Positions 54,451 through 64,000 of a DNA stretch of 64,000 bases are shown here, one piece after another (position 1 is the stretch's first letter; the number at the start of each line of letters is the position of its first letter). Origin of the DNA: Ichthyophis bannanicus (Eukaryota; Chordata; Amphibia; Gymnophiona; Ichthyophiidae). The stretch covers positions 903,304,808 to 903,368,807 of the forward strand of contig CM066033.1 of NCBI GenBank assembly GCA_033557465.1, read 5' to 3'. The notes below the pieces were generated by a model. That model had not been told where the DNA came from. It ran no database searches and worked only from the letters and a program-made list of their open reading frames with translations. The translations under genes were made by a program, and so were the position numbers.

Positions 54451-54904
54451 GGATGAGGTAACTGGAGAGGCAGTATCAGGGTCTTCACCTTCACCAGAGT
54501 CACCATCATCCCAGAAGGAAGGCAAAAAGGGGCCCTATCTTGGTCTGAACCAGAAGAGCGAGGGTGCTTGGGAGCACTGCCTGCTGTAGATGTTGCACTG
54601 TGCTGGGGTCCCTTGCCCCCCTTTCCATAGGTTCCAAGCATGCTGAAAGAGCAACAAGAATTCATGTGCTGCAGGATCCACTACAGAGTGCTGTGGGAGA
54701 AGGAGGGGGGTGGGGGAGCCCCATACCCCACAGCCACAGACTGCGAAGAAGACCCCAAGGCTGGGGATGGCCGAGGAGATGCTAGGGGCACGGAAGAGGG
54801 GTTCCCTGAATATGCCACCCCACCAGAGGGCAAGACATCTGCAGGAGGGGCCACTGCAGCTGAAGATATTTCCCAGGGTCAGCAGCACACTCTTCCTACC
54901 CTGT
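54451..54904. other. Unassigned stretch
   Basis: Open frames exist on both strands (for example 54,535-54,888 minus) but resemble nothing I know and show no coding signature. It may be the tail of DIRS-D or host DNA. Confidence 0.4.
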
Positions 54905-55500
54905 CCTTCCTGAATAAAGTATAGCCTGGTATAATTACATCCCAGTTATGAATGTCTGTGAACCATGTCTCTGTAACCGCCACGAAATCAAAGTCAGCTT
55001 CTTCCATTAAAGCCTCAACATCTGGAATCTCATTTCCTATGCTACGGGCATTTATGCACACTGCTTTCCAGATGTCCCTTTTACCCATTTGTACAGAGAT
55101 AATTAATGTTTCACTTACCTGAGGGCTTTCTTCATCCTTCCTCAACAAATCTAGCTTAAAGCCCTCTTCAGTAGATTAGCCAGTCTGCTGAGGAAGACAC
55201 TTTGATCCATCTTGGATCGCTGGACATAATCTCTGCTCTGCAGCCCCTGGAAAATCATCCCATGGTCCAGGCAACCAAAACACTCTCTGACACCATCCAA
55301 GTAACCACAAATTCATCTCCAGGATGCAAACTTCTCTGCCTTGGCCTTTATTCTCAGCAGGGAGGATTGAAGAAAACACCACCTGTGTACCTATCTGTTT
55401 CACTCTTTGTCCCAGAGCCATGAAGTCACTTTTGATACACTCAGAGGGATATCTAGCAGTATCATTTGTGCCATGGATGAGCAACATTGGGTAATAGTCA
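54905..55500 (-). pseudogene. CR1-type LINE 5' part: ORF1 esterase end and ORF2 endonuclease start
   Basis: From 55,500: LLIHGTNDTARYPSECIKSD and VFSSILPAE match the GTND block and following strand of the CR1 ORF1 esterase. After a short gap, 55,120-54,905 reads AVCINARSIGNEIPDVEAL, then FVAVTETWF and VIIPGYTLFRKDRVGR, the start of an APE-type endonuclease. The element is cut at 54,905. It differs from the CR1 at 21 kb and could be the 5' part of the 16-18 kb family. Confidence 0.75.
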
Positions 55501-55504
55501 GTAG

Positions 55505-55870
55505 GCTTACTACTACTACTGATCATTTGTATAGCACTACAAAGTGTATGCAGCGCTGTACAGACACATGTAAGAGACGGTCCTTGCTCATCAGAGCTTA
55601 CAGTCTAGTCAAGACAGACAACATAACAGCTGAGGACAAGGATATATCTATTGGAATGGTAAGTAAAACACATAAGAGACTAAGCGGATCAGGATTCAAA
55701 AGCGGCCTTGAAGAGGTGAGTTTTCAGCCTAGATTTGAAAAGGGCCATAGAGGAAGCCTGATGCACAGACTCAGGTAGTTTGTTCCAGGAATAAGGAGCA
55801 GCAAGTAGAAGGATTAAAGTCTGGAGTTGGCAGTAGGAGAAAAGGGCACAGATAGAAGGGATCTACCAGA
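55505..55870 (-). repeat. L2-type LINE or SINE 3' fragment
   Basis: The plus strand reads tactactactactgatcatt, then gcagcgctgtacagacac and cttacagtctagtcaagaca, a common 3'-end repeat of amphibian-type L2 relatives as I remember it. It abuts the CR1 fragment. No complete frame. Confidence 0.55.
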
Positions 55871-55919
55871 AAGCGTAGTTACTCACCTGTAACAGGTGAT
55901 CTCCGGGAACAGCAGGAAT

Positions 55920-56843
55920 TTACATAGAAACATGATGACAGAAAAAGACCACAAGGCCCATCTAGTCTGTCCTTCCATAACAACTACAACAGTCCACTTT
56001 TTACCTTTAGAGATCCTCTGTGTTGGTCCCATGCTTTTTTGAATTCAGTTACTGTCCTCATCTCTACCACCTCCACTGGGAGACTATTCCACGGATCCAC
56101 TACTCTTTCCGTAAAGAAATATTTCCGCATATCACTCCTGAATCTATCTCCCTTCACCCTCATCCCATGTCCCCTCGTAGCAGAACTTGCTTTCAATTGA
56201 AAGAGGTTCTCTCCCTGAACATTTATGCCACGGAGGTATTTAAACATCTCAATCATATCACCTCTATCCCGCCTTTCCTCTAAGGTGTACATATTAAGAT
56301 CCTTAAGTCTGTCCTCATATGCTTTATAATGAAGCCCATTAATCATTTTAGTAGCAACCCTCTGCACCGACTCCATCCTGTTCACATCCTTTTGAAGGTG
56401 CGGTCTCCAGAATTGCACACCATACTCCAAATGAGGTCGCACCAAAGACTTATACAGAGGCATTATCACCTCCTTTTTTCTGCTAGCCATTCCTCTCCGT
56501 ATGCACCCAAGCATCCTTCTAGCTTTTGCCGTCGCCTTTTCTACCTGTTTAGCTACTTTAAGATCATCAGACACAACCACGCCTAGGTCCCGCTCTTCTT
56601 TAGTGGACAAAAGTACTTCACCTCCTATACTGTATTGCTCCCTTGGATTGCTGCAGCCCAAATGCATGACCTTACATTTTTTAACATTAAATCCCAGCTG
56701 CCAAATTCTAGACCATTCTTCAAGCTTAGCTAGATCCCTCCTCATGTTATCTACACCTTCCTGGGTGTCTACTCTATTGCAGATTTTGGTATCATTCGCA
56801 AAGAGGCAAACCTTACCCGACAGCCCTTCCGCTATATCACTAA
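55920..56843 (-). pseudogene. CR1/L2-type LINE 3' fragment inserted in the A-e ITR
   Basis: The RT C-terminal part reads LFANDTKICN (motif C, N for the first D), DLAKLEEWSRIWQL, KCKVMHLGCSNPREQ, YKSLVRPHLEYGVQFW and DPWNSLPVEVVEMRT. It is closely related to the 16-18 kb LINE. It splits gcaggaat from agtcttcacatatggg in the ITR; a short aat may be duplicated. It is younger than A-e. Confidence 0.9.
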
Positions 56844-56844
56844 T

Positions 56845-57180
56845 AGTCTTCACATATGGGTATTGTCGGCACCGACGGAGCCTGCGTGGGAACGCTCCCC
56901 AGCGTCCAATAGGAACGCATTTGGGAGCATCCCTCAGCACATGCGCACTGCCTTCCCGCCTTTCCAACTGTCCCTCTTCAGTTAAGTTTGTAGCTGAGTG
57001 AAAGGATAGAGGGAGAGAGGAGGAAAGAGACAGAGAGATAGAGAGACAACTCCTAGGGGAGGTGAGTGGGTTGTGAAGACTAAATTCCTGCTGTTCCCGG
57101 AGATCACCTGTTACAGGTGAGTAACTATGCTATCTCCAGGAACAAGCAGGAATGTAGTCTTCACATATCGGGACTCCCTA
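56845..57180. repeat. A-e ITR remainder and ICR
   Basis: The ITR continues with tattgtcggcaccgacggag and gggaacgctccccagcgtcc. The ICR has acaggtgagtaactatgcta, then tctccag (57,117-57,139 between the splice-like sites) and gaacaagcaggaatgtagtc. This copy has GTGAGT where the others have GTAAGT. Confidence 0.88.
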
Positions 57181-57288
57181 GCTATGCCGGGGAGATGGCC
57201 CCAGGAAGCTGCCACCTATAGTGAGGTGGGCCATGCTTCCTCCCATGGATCTCTGGCATCCTACCAGGGTTGGTGGGTAGGAGTTGAA

Positions 57289-57788
57289 TTAAGTCTGAAA
57301 GAGATGTTGAACAACCTGGCCAAAGAAGGCATCCCGACGGGAGGCTTTATCTAGGCAGTAGTGGGCTGTGAAGGTGTGCACCGAAGTCAAGGTGGCTGCT
57401 CGACAGATGTCATCGATAGACACAGAGTGTAGGTTAGCCATAGAGGCTGCCATGACTCTCAAATTATGTGCTGTGACATAGCCTTGAAGAGGAAGACCTT
57501 TACTCTCAAAAAGTAAAGGAGAGGAAATTGGCTGTCCATTTAGAGGCTTATAGGAAGCTGCAATTGCACTAAGATGGACTCTTATTGAATTGGTCTTTAA
57601 ACCAGAATTTGATAAATGAAGTAGGTACTCTAGTACTGATTCCAAAGGTATCACAAGGAGGTTTAAGCCCTTTTGAGAACACCATATAGTAAAACGTTTC
57701 CACTTAAAGGCGTAAGAACGTCTTGTGGAAGGTTTTCTAGAAGCCTGAAGGATATTCTTTACCTGTTGGGAAAGGTTAGGATCCTGCA
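57289..57788 (-). pseudogene. Tyrosine recombinase with in-frame internal deletion
   Basis: The frame begins in the YR N-terminal domain (SRKPSTRRSYAFKWKRF, EYLLHLSNSGLKTNS, RVHLSAIAASYKPL). It passes without a stop into the C-terminal box (VTAHNLRVMAASMA, DICRAATLTSVHTF, AHYCLDKASR). H-x-x-R (HNLR) and the catalytic tyrosine (HYCLD) are present. The middle, with the PPFEPL and TSARRVSEL blocks and the first catalytic arginine, is absent. The 20 residues before LQDPNLS are antisense CR1 at the junction. It is inactive as a recombinase, but the continuous frame is notable. Confidence 0.88.
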
Positions 57789-57796
57789 GATGGCAG

Positions 57797-58502
57797 ATGA
57801 AATTTAATGTGGACAAGTGCAAGGTTATGCACCTAGGGAAGAACAACCCAAACTATGGTTACACGATGCAAGGTTCCACATTAGGAACCACCACCCAGGA
57901 AAAGGATTTAGGCGTCATTGTGGATACCATGTTAAAACCCTCGGCCCAGTGTGCAGCGGCGGCCAAGAGAGCAAATAGAATGCTAGGTATGATAAGGAAA
58001 GGAATGGAAAATAAAACAAAATATATTATAATGCTTCTATATCGTTCCATGGTGAGACCGCACCTTGAATATTGTGTGCAATTCTGGTCGCCATATCTTA
58101 AAAAGGATATAGCGATTTTGGAAAAGGTTCAGAGAAGAGCCACCAAAACGGTAAAGGGGATGGAAGGATACTCCTATGAAGAAAGGCTAAAAAGGTTAGG
58201 GCTCTTTAACCTGGAAAAGAGACGGCTGAGGGGAGATATGATAGAAGTCTATAAATTAATGAACGGAGTGGAACGGGTAAACGTAGATCGATTGTTTACG
58301 AGAATATAGAAAGACTAGGGGACATGCAATGAAGCTACAGGGTAAACTATTTAAGACTAATAAAAGAAAATATTTTTTCACTCAACGTGTAATCAAACTC
58401 TGGAATTTGTTACCGGAGGATGTAGTAAAGGCTGTTAGTGTAGCTGGGTTTAAAAAAGGTTTGGACAAGTTCCTGGAGGAAAGGTCCATAAACCATTATT
58501 AA
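57797..58502 (+). pseudogene. CR1 ORF2 C-terminal part (duplicate)
   Basis: Starts at MKFNVDKCKVMHLGKNN and continues to FTRI, then after the same frame break as in the left copy to INHY. Motifs A, B and C are missing, because the copy starts downstream of FADD. Where comparable, the protein is identical to that at 24,263-24,968. Confidence 0.9.
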
Positions 58503-58683
58503 GAAGTGACCGAAGATATCAATGCTTGACCCAGTACAAGCATTGTGGAACTTGTGTCTCTTGGGGAAACTGCTAGGTACATATGACCTAGATTGGCCAC
58601 TGTTGGAAACAGAATACTGGGCTTGATGGACCTTGGTCTGACCCAATATGGCATATCTTATGTTCTTATCTTATGTTCTTATG

Positions 58684-60561
58684 GGAAAAAAGCCTGTATT
58701 CCCAAGAAGGACAGATGTCTGAAGGGTTGAAACCTCAGATCTACTGAAGATCCACCCTGTCTTTCCTAACTGGTGAGAGATAGGAAAGATATTGGAGCAT
58801 GGAGCTTCAGGGATACCTAAACCTAGGGTAAGGTAGGAGCTGTCAGTACCACAGTAGTGGTTGTGTGCATAATACCCCAGACATACTGTGGGACAGTATG
58901 AACATATGCAAGCTCACTGTCTGGTACCTATAGGAAGGTAAAACCTTTATAAGCATAGACAGTTAGAGAGATAAGTATGTAAATACATATCTACCTATAA
59001 GGAAGCATCTCGACAGATACACATATATATAGATATATATATATATATGTGTATATATATGTCTATAGTGAGATCTGGAGGGGCATAACATATGCACACG
59101 CAGCTTACAGACATATGTATCTATAGAGAAGTATATAGAGATATATACATACATGAATATATATGTCTAAAGATAAATGTCTGCAATTAAGCAGATAGAG
59201 ATATGCCCATAAGAACATTCACATGGGAGATGTGAAGAGGAAAGATTCATCTAATAAGAAGGTGGAACCTACTTGAGAAGATATATAGAGAATCTATTCC
59301 CCCTGGCTAAGATGGTGCAGGAATGCTATCCAGTGAAATAACCAGGATGGTTGCGTGAAAAACAGAGGATAATATCAGTCTGTAAACAGCAAGTCCTGAG
59401 TCCTGTAGAACTCTCGCATGGTAAATGGACAGAAAACGCATAGGATGAGATACCAGGTTGACCTACTGGAGGGACAACAAAGGGGTATCATGCGTTATTA
59501 GTTAAATATGTGCTGTCCATGAAGGAGTAGGATACCATGAGGACAAGCTGCAAGGAAAAAAGAGCATATTCCTTGTAGGAATTGGAGAACTCTTTAGACG
59601 TTCACGTAGAAAAGGCTTATGTCCTGTATTATAAAAGGAGATAGTAGGATGTGGAGAACCCTCACAGTCATGGAAAATGACTGAGGAAGCCTTTTCCAAC
59701 CATATAGGATAGTCATTAGAGACAAAACCCCATGCTCTCTAGCAAGGGCCCATAGTAGAAAGCTTCTCTGTAAGATTGCAGAGAGCATTATGCAGGAGAA
59801 TTGGGAAAGAAACTGGCTGTTGGAAAAAACCAGCTGCACGTCAACTATGCTGCCAAATCCAAAGGAATTGGAGATGGCAAGAAAAGAAGATAGTGTGATA
59901 AGCCTGAAGTGATTAGGATTATCCAAGATAGAGGAAAGCACTATCTTGGAATCACTACTAAGGCCAGACAGAAAGTAGTGGAAGACAAGACTGGAAACTT
60001 GTGGAAAAGTACCAGTAGTGCAATCACTGGAATTCCTGCATGGGCAGCTGCTGAATAAGACAGCAGAGAGAATCTTTCTGTGTAAAACAGAGAGAACAGA
60101 CAGAATAAGAGGAGAAATTCCTGTCCCTGTCTGATGAGCTGCCCAGACAAAAGAAGGGAGTTTATTCAAGAGAAAAAACTCCACACTGGAATGAAGAAAT
60201 GACTAGAAAGGCTAAAGAAGCCCTGCAGTGGTATGGTACCACTCTTTCAGGGGAAACCCTGGATAAGAGGGTAGAGAAACAGGAGCTGAAGGGTGACTTA
60301 CCATATGGTAAGTCTGTGGAAGGAAAGAATTCATGTTGGAACAGAAAACTATCATGGGATAGTTGTTAAACCTCTCTTCTTGGTAGGAAGAAGAGAGGAG
60401 AAACCTGTGACCCATAGACATGAATATCCTGACAGCTCAGCATACCTAGGAGCAAATGGATGTCCTGAGAAAAGGAATCCATGTGTAGAGTTTTGAATGA
60501 AAAAACAGTGAAAAAACTTCTACTGAGAAGAAAGCAACTGTAGGTTGTAAACTTCAGGACC
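58684..60561. other. Family-A noncoding interior (duplicate)
   Basis: Same content as 25,150-27,023, including the TA microsatellite at 59,021-59,066, which is one TA unit longer here, and an extra AG near 60,390. No gene. Confidence 0.85.
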
Positions 60562-62494
60562 CTATGGTTGCTGGGTTTGTTCAGCCTGGCTAGAGTTTGG
60601 ATTCTTCAGACCAGGGCGAGGTTTCCCCTGCTTGGGAACATTTGTATGATGGGCAGGAGAAGAGTGAAACCTTCTTCTCCTAGGGAAAGAAGGTTTGGTA
60701 GGGCATTTCCTACCTACTGGGGAAGGAGAAGGCTTAGAATAGCCTCCAGAAACAGGGAAGTCAGTGGACCAATGAGCAACCTGATGTAAAGACTCCTTAT
60801 TGAAGAGATTTTCCCCAGTGCAAGGAGTATTACCCAGTCTTTGTTGTGCCCATCTGCTTAAGTCTGAAGCTTGGAGCCAGGCTCTACGTCGTGCCCCTAT
60901 GGCTATAGCAGAAGTTCTGCTAACAGACTCAAAGGAGTCTAGGGAAGCACGAGTAAGAAACCAAGAGATACTTTGAATATGACTAAGTAGTAAGGAATAG
61001 TCTGCAGTCTTGGGCTCTGAAAGAAAAGGAGTCAAAAGATATAATTTCTTTGTGACCTCCTGAAGGGATAGACTCATATAAAAAATATATGAGAGAATCC
61101 TTGTTGACAGCATGGATGTCTGGAAGGTTTGACGTCCAAAGGCATCTAGTGTCCTAGACTCACGACCTGGTGGGTAAGAAGAGTGCTTCTTCTTACTTTT
61201 CACCTTCCTCATTGCTGATTCCACCACAATGGAATGATGGGAAGTTGATTCTTTTGAAACCCTGGAGAGGGGGGCACCTGATACAGAAGATCAGTTGCTC
61301 TAGAAGGTGAGGGAACCCTTAAAGGTGCTTCCCACATTCTTAGAAGAAGATCCTGCAAGGAATGATGTAAAGGAAGCATTATATTTTCCTTTTCTCCAGT
61401 AGAGAGAGAGCCCTGTGTAGGATCATAGCCAGGGATAGGAATAGCAAGAGATGTTGCCATATTCAGGAGAAAATTCTGAAAAGGAGGATCTCCAAAGGGA
61501 ACCGTCCCTGGGCAGGCTAGACCTGAAGAACTAGCCTGGGCACCGGAGGATCTACTTGAGAATATAGGAATATAAGATCCTGCACGGTGCAAGAAAGGAT
61601 CCTTAAGGGATGGATGCTGGTATTGGAGGTCATGACCCGAGACAGTCAGTATTGCATCATCCATGCCAGGTATCGACTCCAAACTTGGTATAGAAAGGAG
61701 CGATCCCGGTGAAAGAAGCATGGAAGGAGCTGGCCCCGATGTTACTGCGGGTACCGGCACCGATACCGATAGCTGTGTCGGAATCGAAGGCGACACCGAC
61801 ATCGAAGCAGTCATCAGTGGCTGCTCAGAGATCGATTCCAGACTCGGCATCGAAGGAAGCGAGTCTATCGATGCATGTCTAGAGGGTAGCGACGTCGGTG
61901 GTAGTATCAGCGTTGATGCCGATACTGGAAAGTCAATCTGGGGCGTATCGACCGGTCCCGAAGGTACCGAGAAAGCCAGATGACGATCCCTGGTGAGGAG
62001 TGAATCGCTCAACACCAGTGCCGATGCCGGGGTATCGGTACCGCTCAAAGCGGATGCCACCACCAAGCATGGCTCAGGTATGTTCTGTGAGGGGTGAGCC
62101 CCAGGAACAACCTGAAACCCCTGATAGGCTTTGGAGGCCAAAGACTCCCGCCGGGGTTTTGAAGCCAATGGACCCTTGAGGGCAAGGCCGGAGCCGTCAT
62201 CATGCTGTGCATGAGACGTACCACTCAAGGGTTGGCTAGTCTTAACAGACTGTTTGTGGGTTACCTGGATCTTGTGGAGAAGAAGAAATAGTCGGTGCCC
62301 TGACACTGGAAGGGAACTTGGTATCAAGGGGAACTCGAAATGGAAAATCTCTTCTCACAATATTGTAGCCTAATGGCTCCGGAGGAAAATGGTCAGGACC
62401 CAAACAGGTTAGACACCAGTTCTTGGGAGTCTAAAAACAAAACTGTACCGCCACAGCTTAGACACTTCTTAGGAAAAGAAGGCGGCGGCTCCAT
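60562..62494 (-). pseudogene. Family-A Gag-like protein (duplicate of A-b gag)
   Basis: Same frames, motifs and frame breaks as 27,024-28,959: MEPPPSFPKKCLSCGG at 62,494, the S/P/T-rich middle part, VESAMRKVKSKKKHSSYPPG and PCTGENLFNK. One codon is missing in the serine-rich part (PPTSLPS against PPTSSLPS) because of a 3-bp loss near 61,893. Sharing the same disabling frameshifts shows that the copy was made after gag had decayed. Confidence 0.88.
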
Positions 62495-62679
62495 GATGGA
62501 GAGGCCTAGAAGGCCCAAAAAGTTTAAGACAGAAACTGAGGGAAAAAAATTCCCTGATTTTAAGAAAAAGAAAAAAACACCGGTGATACCGGTGGAGTCG
62601 GGGAGACAGCCGCGACCACAAGAAAACAAAGAATTAAAGAAAATTTTTTTGCGGTGACAGGAGGACGTCCTGCCGGCTC

Positions 62680-62900
62680 CGTGGAAAAACGAAAACTGAG
62701 GAGAGACAGTTGGAAAGGCGGGAAGGCAGCACGCAGGCGCTGAGGGATGCTCCCAAAAGCTTTCTGATTGGACGCTGGGGAGCGTTCCCGCGCAGGCTCC
62801 GTCAGTGCCGACGTACCCATGTGAAGACTCATTCCTGCTTGTTCCTGGAGATAGCACAGATCTCCAGGAACAAGCAGGAATGAGTCTTCACATATGGGGA
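62680..62900. repeat. Right ITR and head-to-head junction (duplicate)
   Basis: Same palindrome as at 29,281-29,362: gcttgttcctggagatagca, then cagatctccaggaacaagca. Confidence 0.9.
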
Positions 62901-64000
62901 CTCCCAAGCTGAGATGCCTGGAGTCCGAGCATGGCATGGTTGGAACATGCTATCCCCCACAACACCAGGCATCCTGAGGATGGAGAGTAGGAGTTGAAGA
63001 AGGAAGATGCTGTGGAACAGCTAACCTAGCACAGGACTGCAGGAAAGGAGTCCATGTGTGGATAATGATTGTTATCAATGATATTGCAAAGAATATTGCA
63101 ATATGGACCTCCGCCAACAGGATTTCATAGAAGTATGGAGGTTCATGGATCTACTGGGAAGCCAGTAGAGGAACCGTGAAGAGGACCTCACTGAAAAGTG
63201 GAGGTAATAAACCTGTAGGAAAAACAGAGGAGGTCAGAATCCTGAAAGGTAACAGGTACCCCTGGTAGAAAAAACTGGGGTAGTACAAAAACGGTGGGCC
63301 TTCAGCGAAAGCTGTATGGTAAAAACCAAACTCTTTTGGCGGCAGAGTATCTCACTCTTGGGAGCAAAAAGAGAAAGGCTAACCGATTTGGACAAACAAG
63401 CACAGTCCTTGTGGGGAGAGAGGGTATGGGAACCCCTTGTATCCCAGGGTGAAGACAAATGCCTGAGGCGTTAAGCCTGTGAGTAACTGATCCACAATAT
63501 CTCTCCTAACTGGGGTAAGCTAGGAGAGATATTAGGTACGGAGAGCTTCAGAGGTACCTAAACCTGTTAGGTTATGGTATAAGAATTGTTGACTACCACA
63601 GGAGTGGTTGTGTGTGTAGAATCCCAAACCTGCTGAATAGCAGAGGTATGGGCAAAATCCCTCTGTCAGAAACAGATAGCTATATGAGCATAGATAGTGA
63701 GATAGATAAGTATGTGGAGACAGATCTATCTATAATAAAATATCTCATCAGATACATTATATATATATATATAGATATAGATATAGATAGATAGATATAT
63801 GAATAATATATAAGAATATATCTATAGTGATATATGGAAGGGCATAAAATACACACAAAGATAAATATGAATATGTAGGCCGAAATATGGGTGTCTGTAT
63901 TTAAAGAGACAGATATATGCCTACAGCATGGAATTCACATAGAACATGTGGAGAGGAAAGATTCATCTAATAACAAGGAGGTGCAACCTACTTGAGAAGA
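62901..64000. other. A-c-type noncoding interior (duplicate, cut by window edge)
   Basis: Matches 29,366-30,465, including the microsatellite at 63,751-63,801. No gene. Confidence 0.88.

Larger units (their letters stand above)
55873..57788 (-). mobile_element. DIRS A-e: family-A-related 3' end with a recombinase
   Basis: The left end gcgtagttactcacctgtaa is followed by an ITR interrupted by a LINE (55,920-56,843), a GA-rich spacer, the ICR (57,073-57,175) and a recombinase frame. At 57,788 it is joined to the middle of a CR1 copy, where the duplicated segment starts. With the duplicated gag and right ITR (to about 62,857) it superficially resembles one complete element. Confidence 0.8.
57789..64000. 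repeat. Right copy of the 6.2-kb near-identical duplication
   Basis: It holds the CR1 3' part (57,789-58,683), A-b-type interior, gag, right ITR, the head-to-head junction and the start of A-c, in the same order and strand as 24,258-30,465. It runs to the window edge. Confidence 0.92.

Noticed and set aside
54535..54888. 117-codon minus frame near the CR1 fragment
   Set aside because: No recognisable domain and an equally open frame on the other strand; insufficient support for a gene.

Overview
The window looks like repeat-dense vertebrate nuclear DNA, and I recognise no host protein-coding exon. DIRS retrotransposons (reverse transcriptase plus tyrosine recombinase), CR1/L2 and L1 LINEs, Penelope-like elements (PLEs) and a Tc1-like DNA transposon occur together. 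That mix suggests a large amphibian genome, and a caecilian is my best guess; the species is inference. Nearly every recognisable reading frame is mobile-element protein, mostly broken by frameshifts or stops. The L1 ORF1 at 37,317-38,195 is the best intact frame.

Layout. 1-4,721: DIRS-1, minus strand, inserted in DIRS-2 (4,722-~8,730, minus). ~8,731-13,600: quieter DNA with an MIR-like relic, microsatellites and hairpins. 13,618-54,148: one Tc1-like transposase gene split by a 40-kb nest. The nest is DIRS-C (13,957-53,935), which holds two PLEs, a 5'-truncated CR1/L2-type LINE and DIRS A-a (18,834-52,911). A-a in turn holds a joined pair of related elements (A-b/A-c, 20,014-34,390; A-b is itself split by a near-full-length CR1), an L2-like LINE, a ~6.0-kb L1 with a 16-bp target-site duplication, and DIRS-B (43,253-49,296). 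54,149-55,870: fragments of another DIRS recombinase, a CR1 5' region and an L2-type 3' end. 55,873-57,788: a further family-A DIRS end (A-e) with an internally deleted recombinase, split by a LINE. 57,789-64,000: a nearly exact second copy of 24,258-30,465.

How the parts relate. DIRS elements encode Gag, a Pol (RT, RNase H, methyltransferase-like region) and a tyrosine recombinase (YR). They have inverted terminal repeats (ITRs) and an internal complementary region (ICR) that mirrors both ends joined together, consistent with integration from a circle. Family A here keeps gag but no pol, so it probably depends on proteins from relatives. In families A, B and C the coding-sense strand starts with a splice-acceptor-like sequence and ends with a splice-donor-like sequence, so each whole element is bracketed like an exon. 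That, the ~40-kb nest, the recent 6.2-kb duplication and two different PLEs at mirror-equivalent sites are the points most worth checking.
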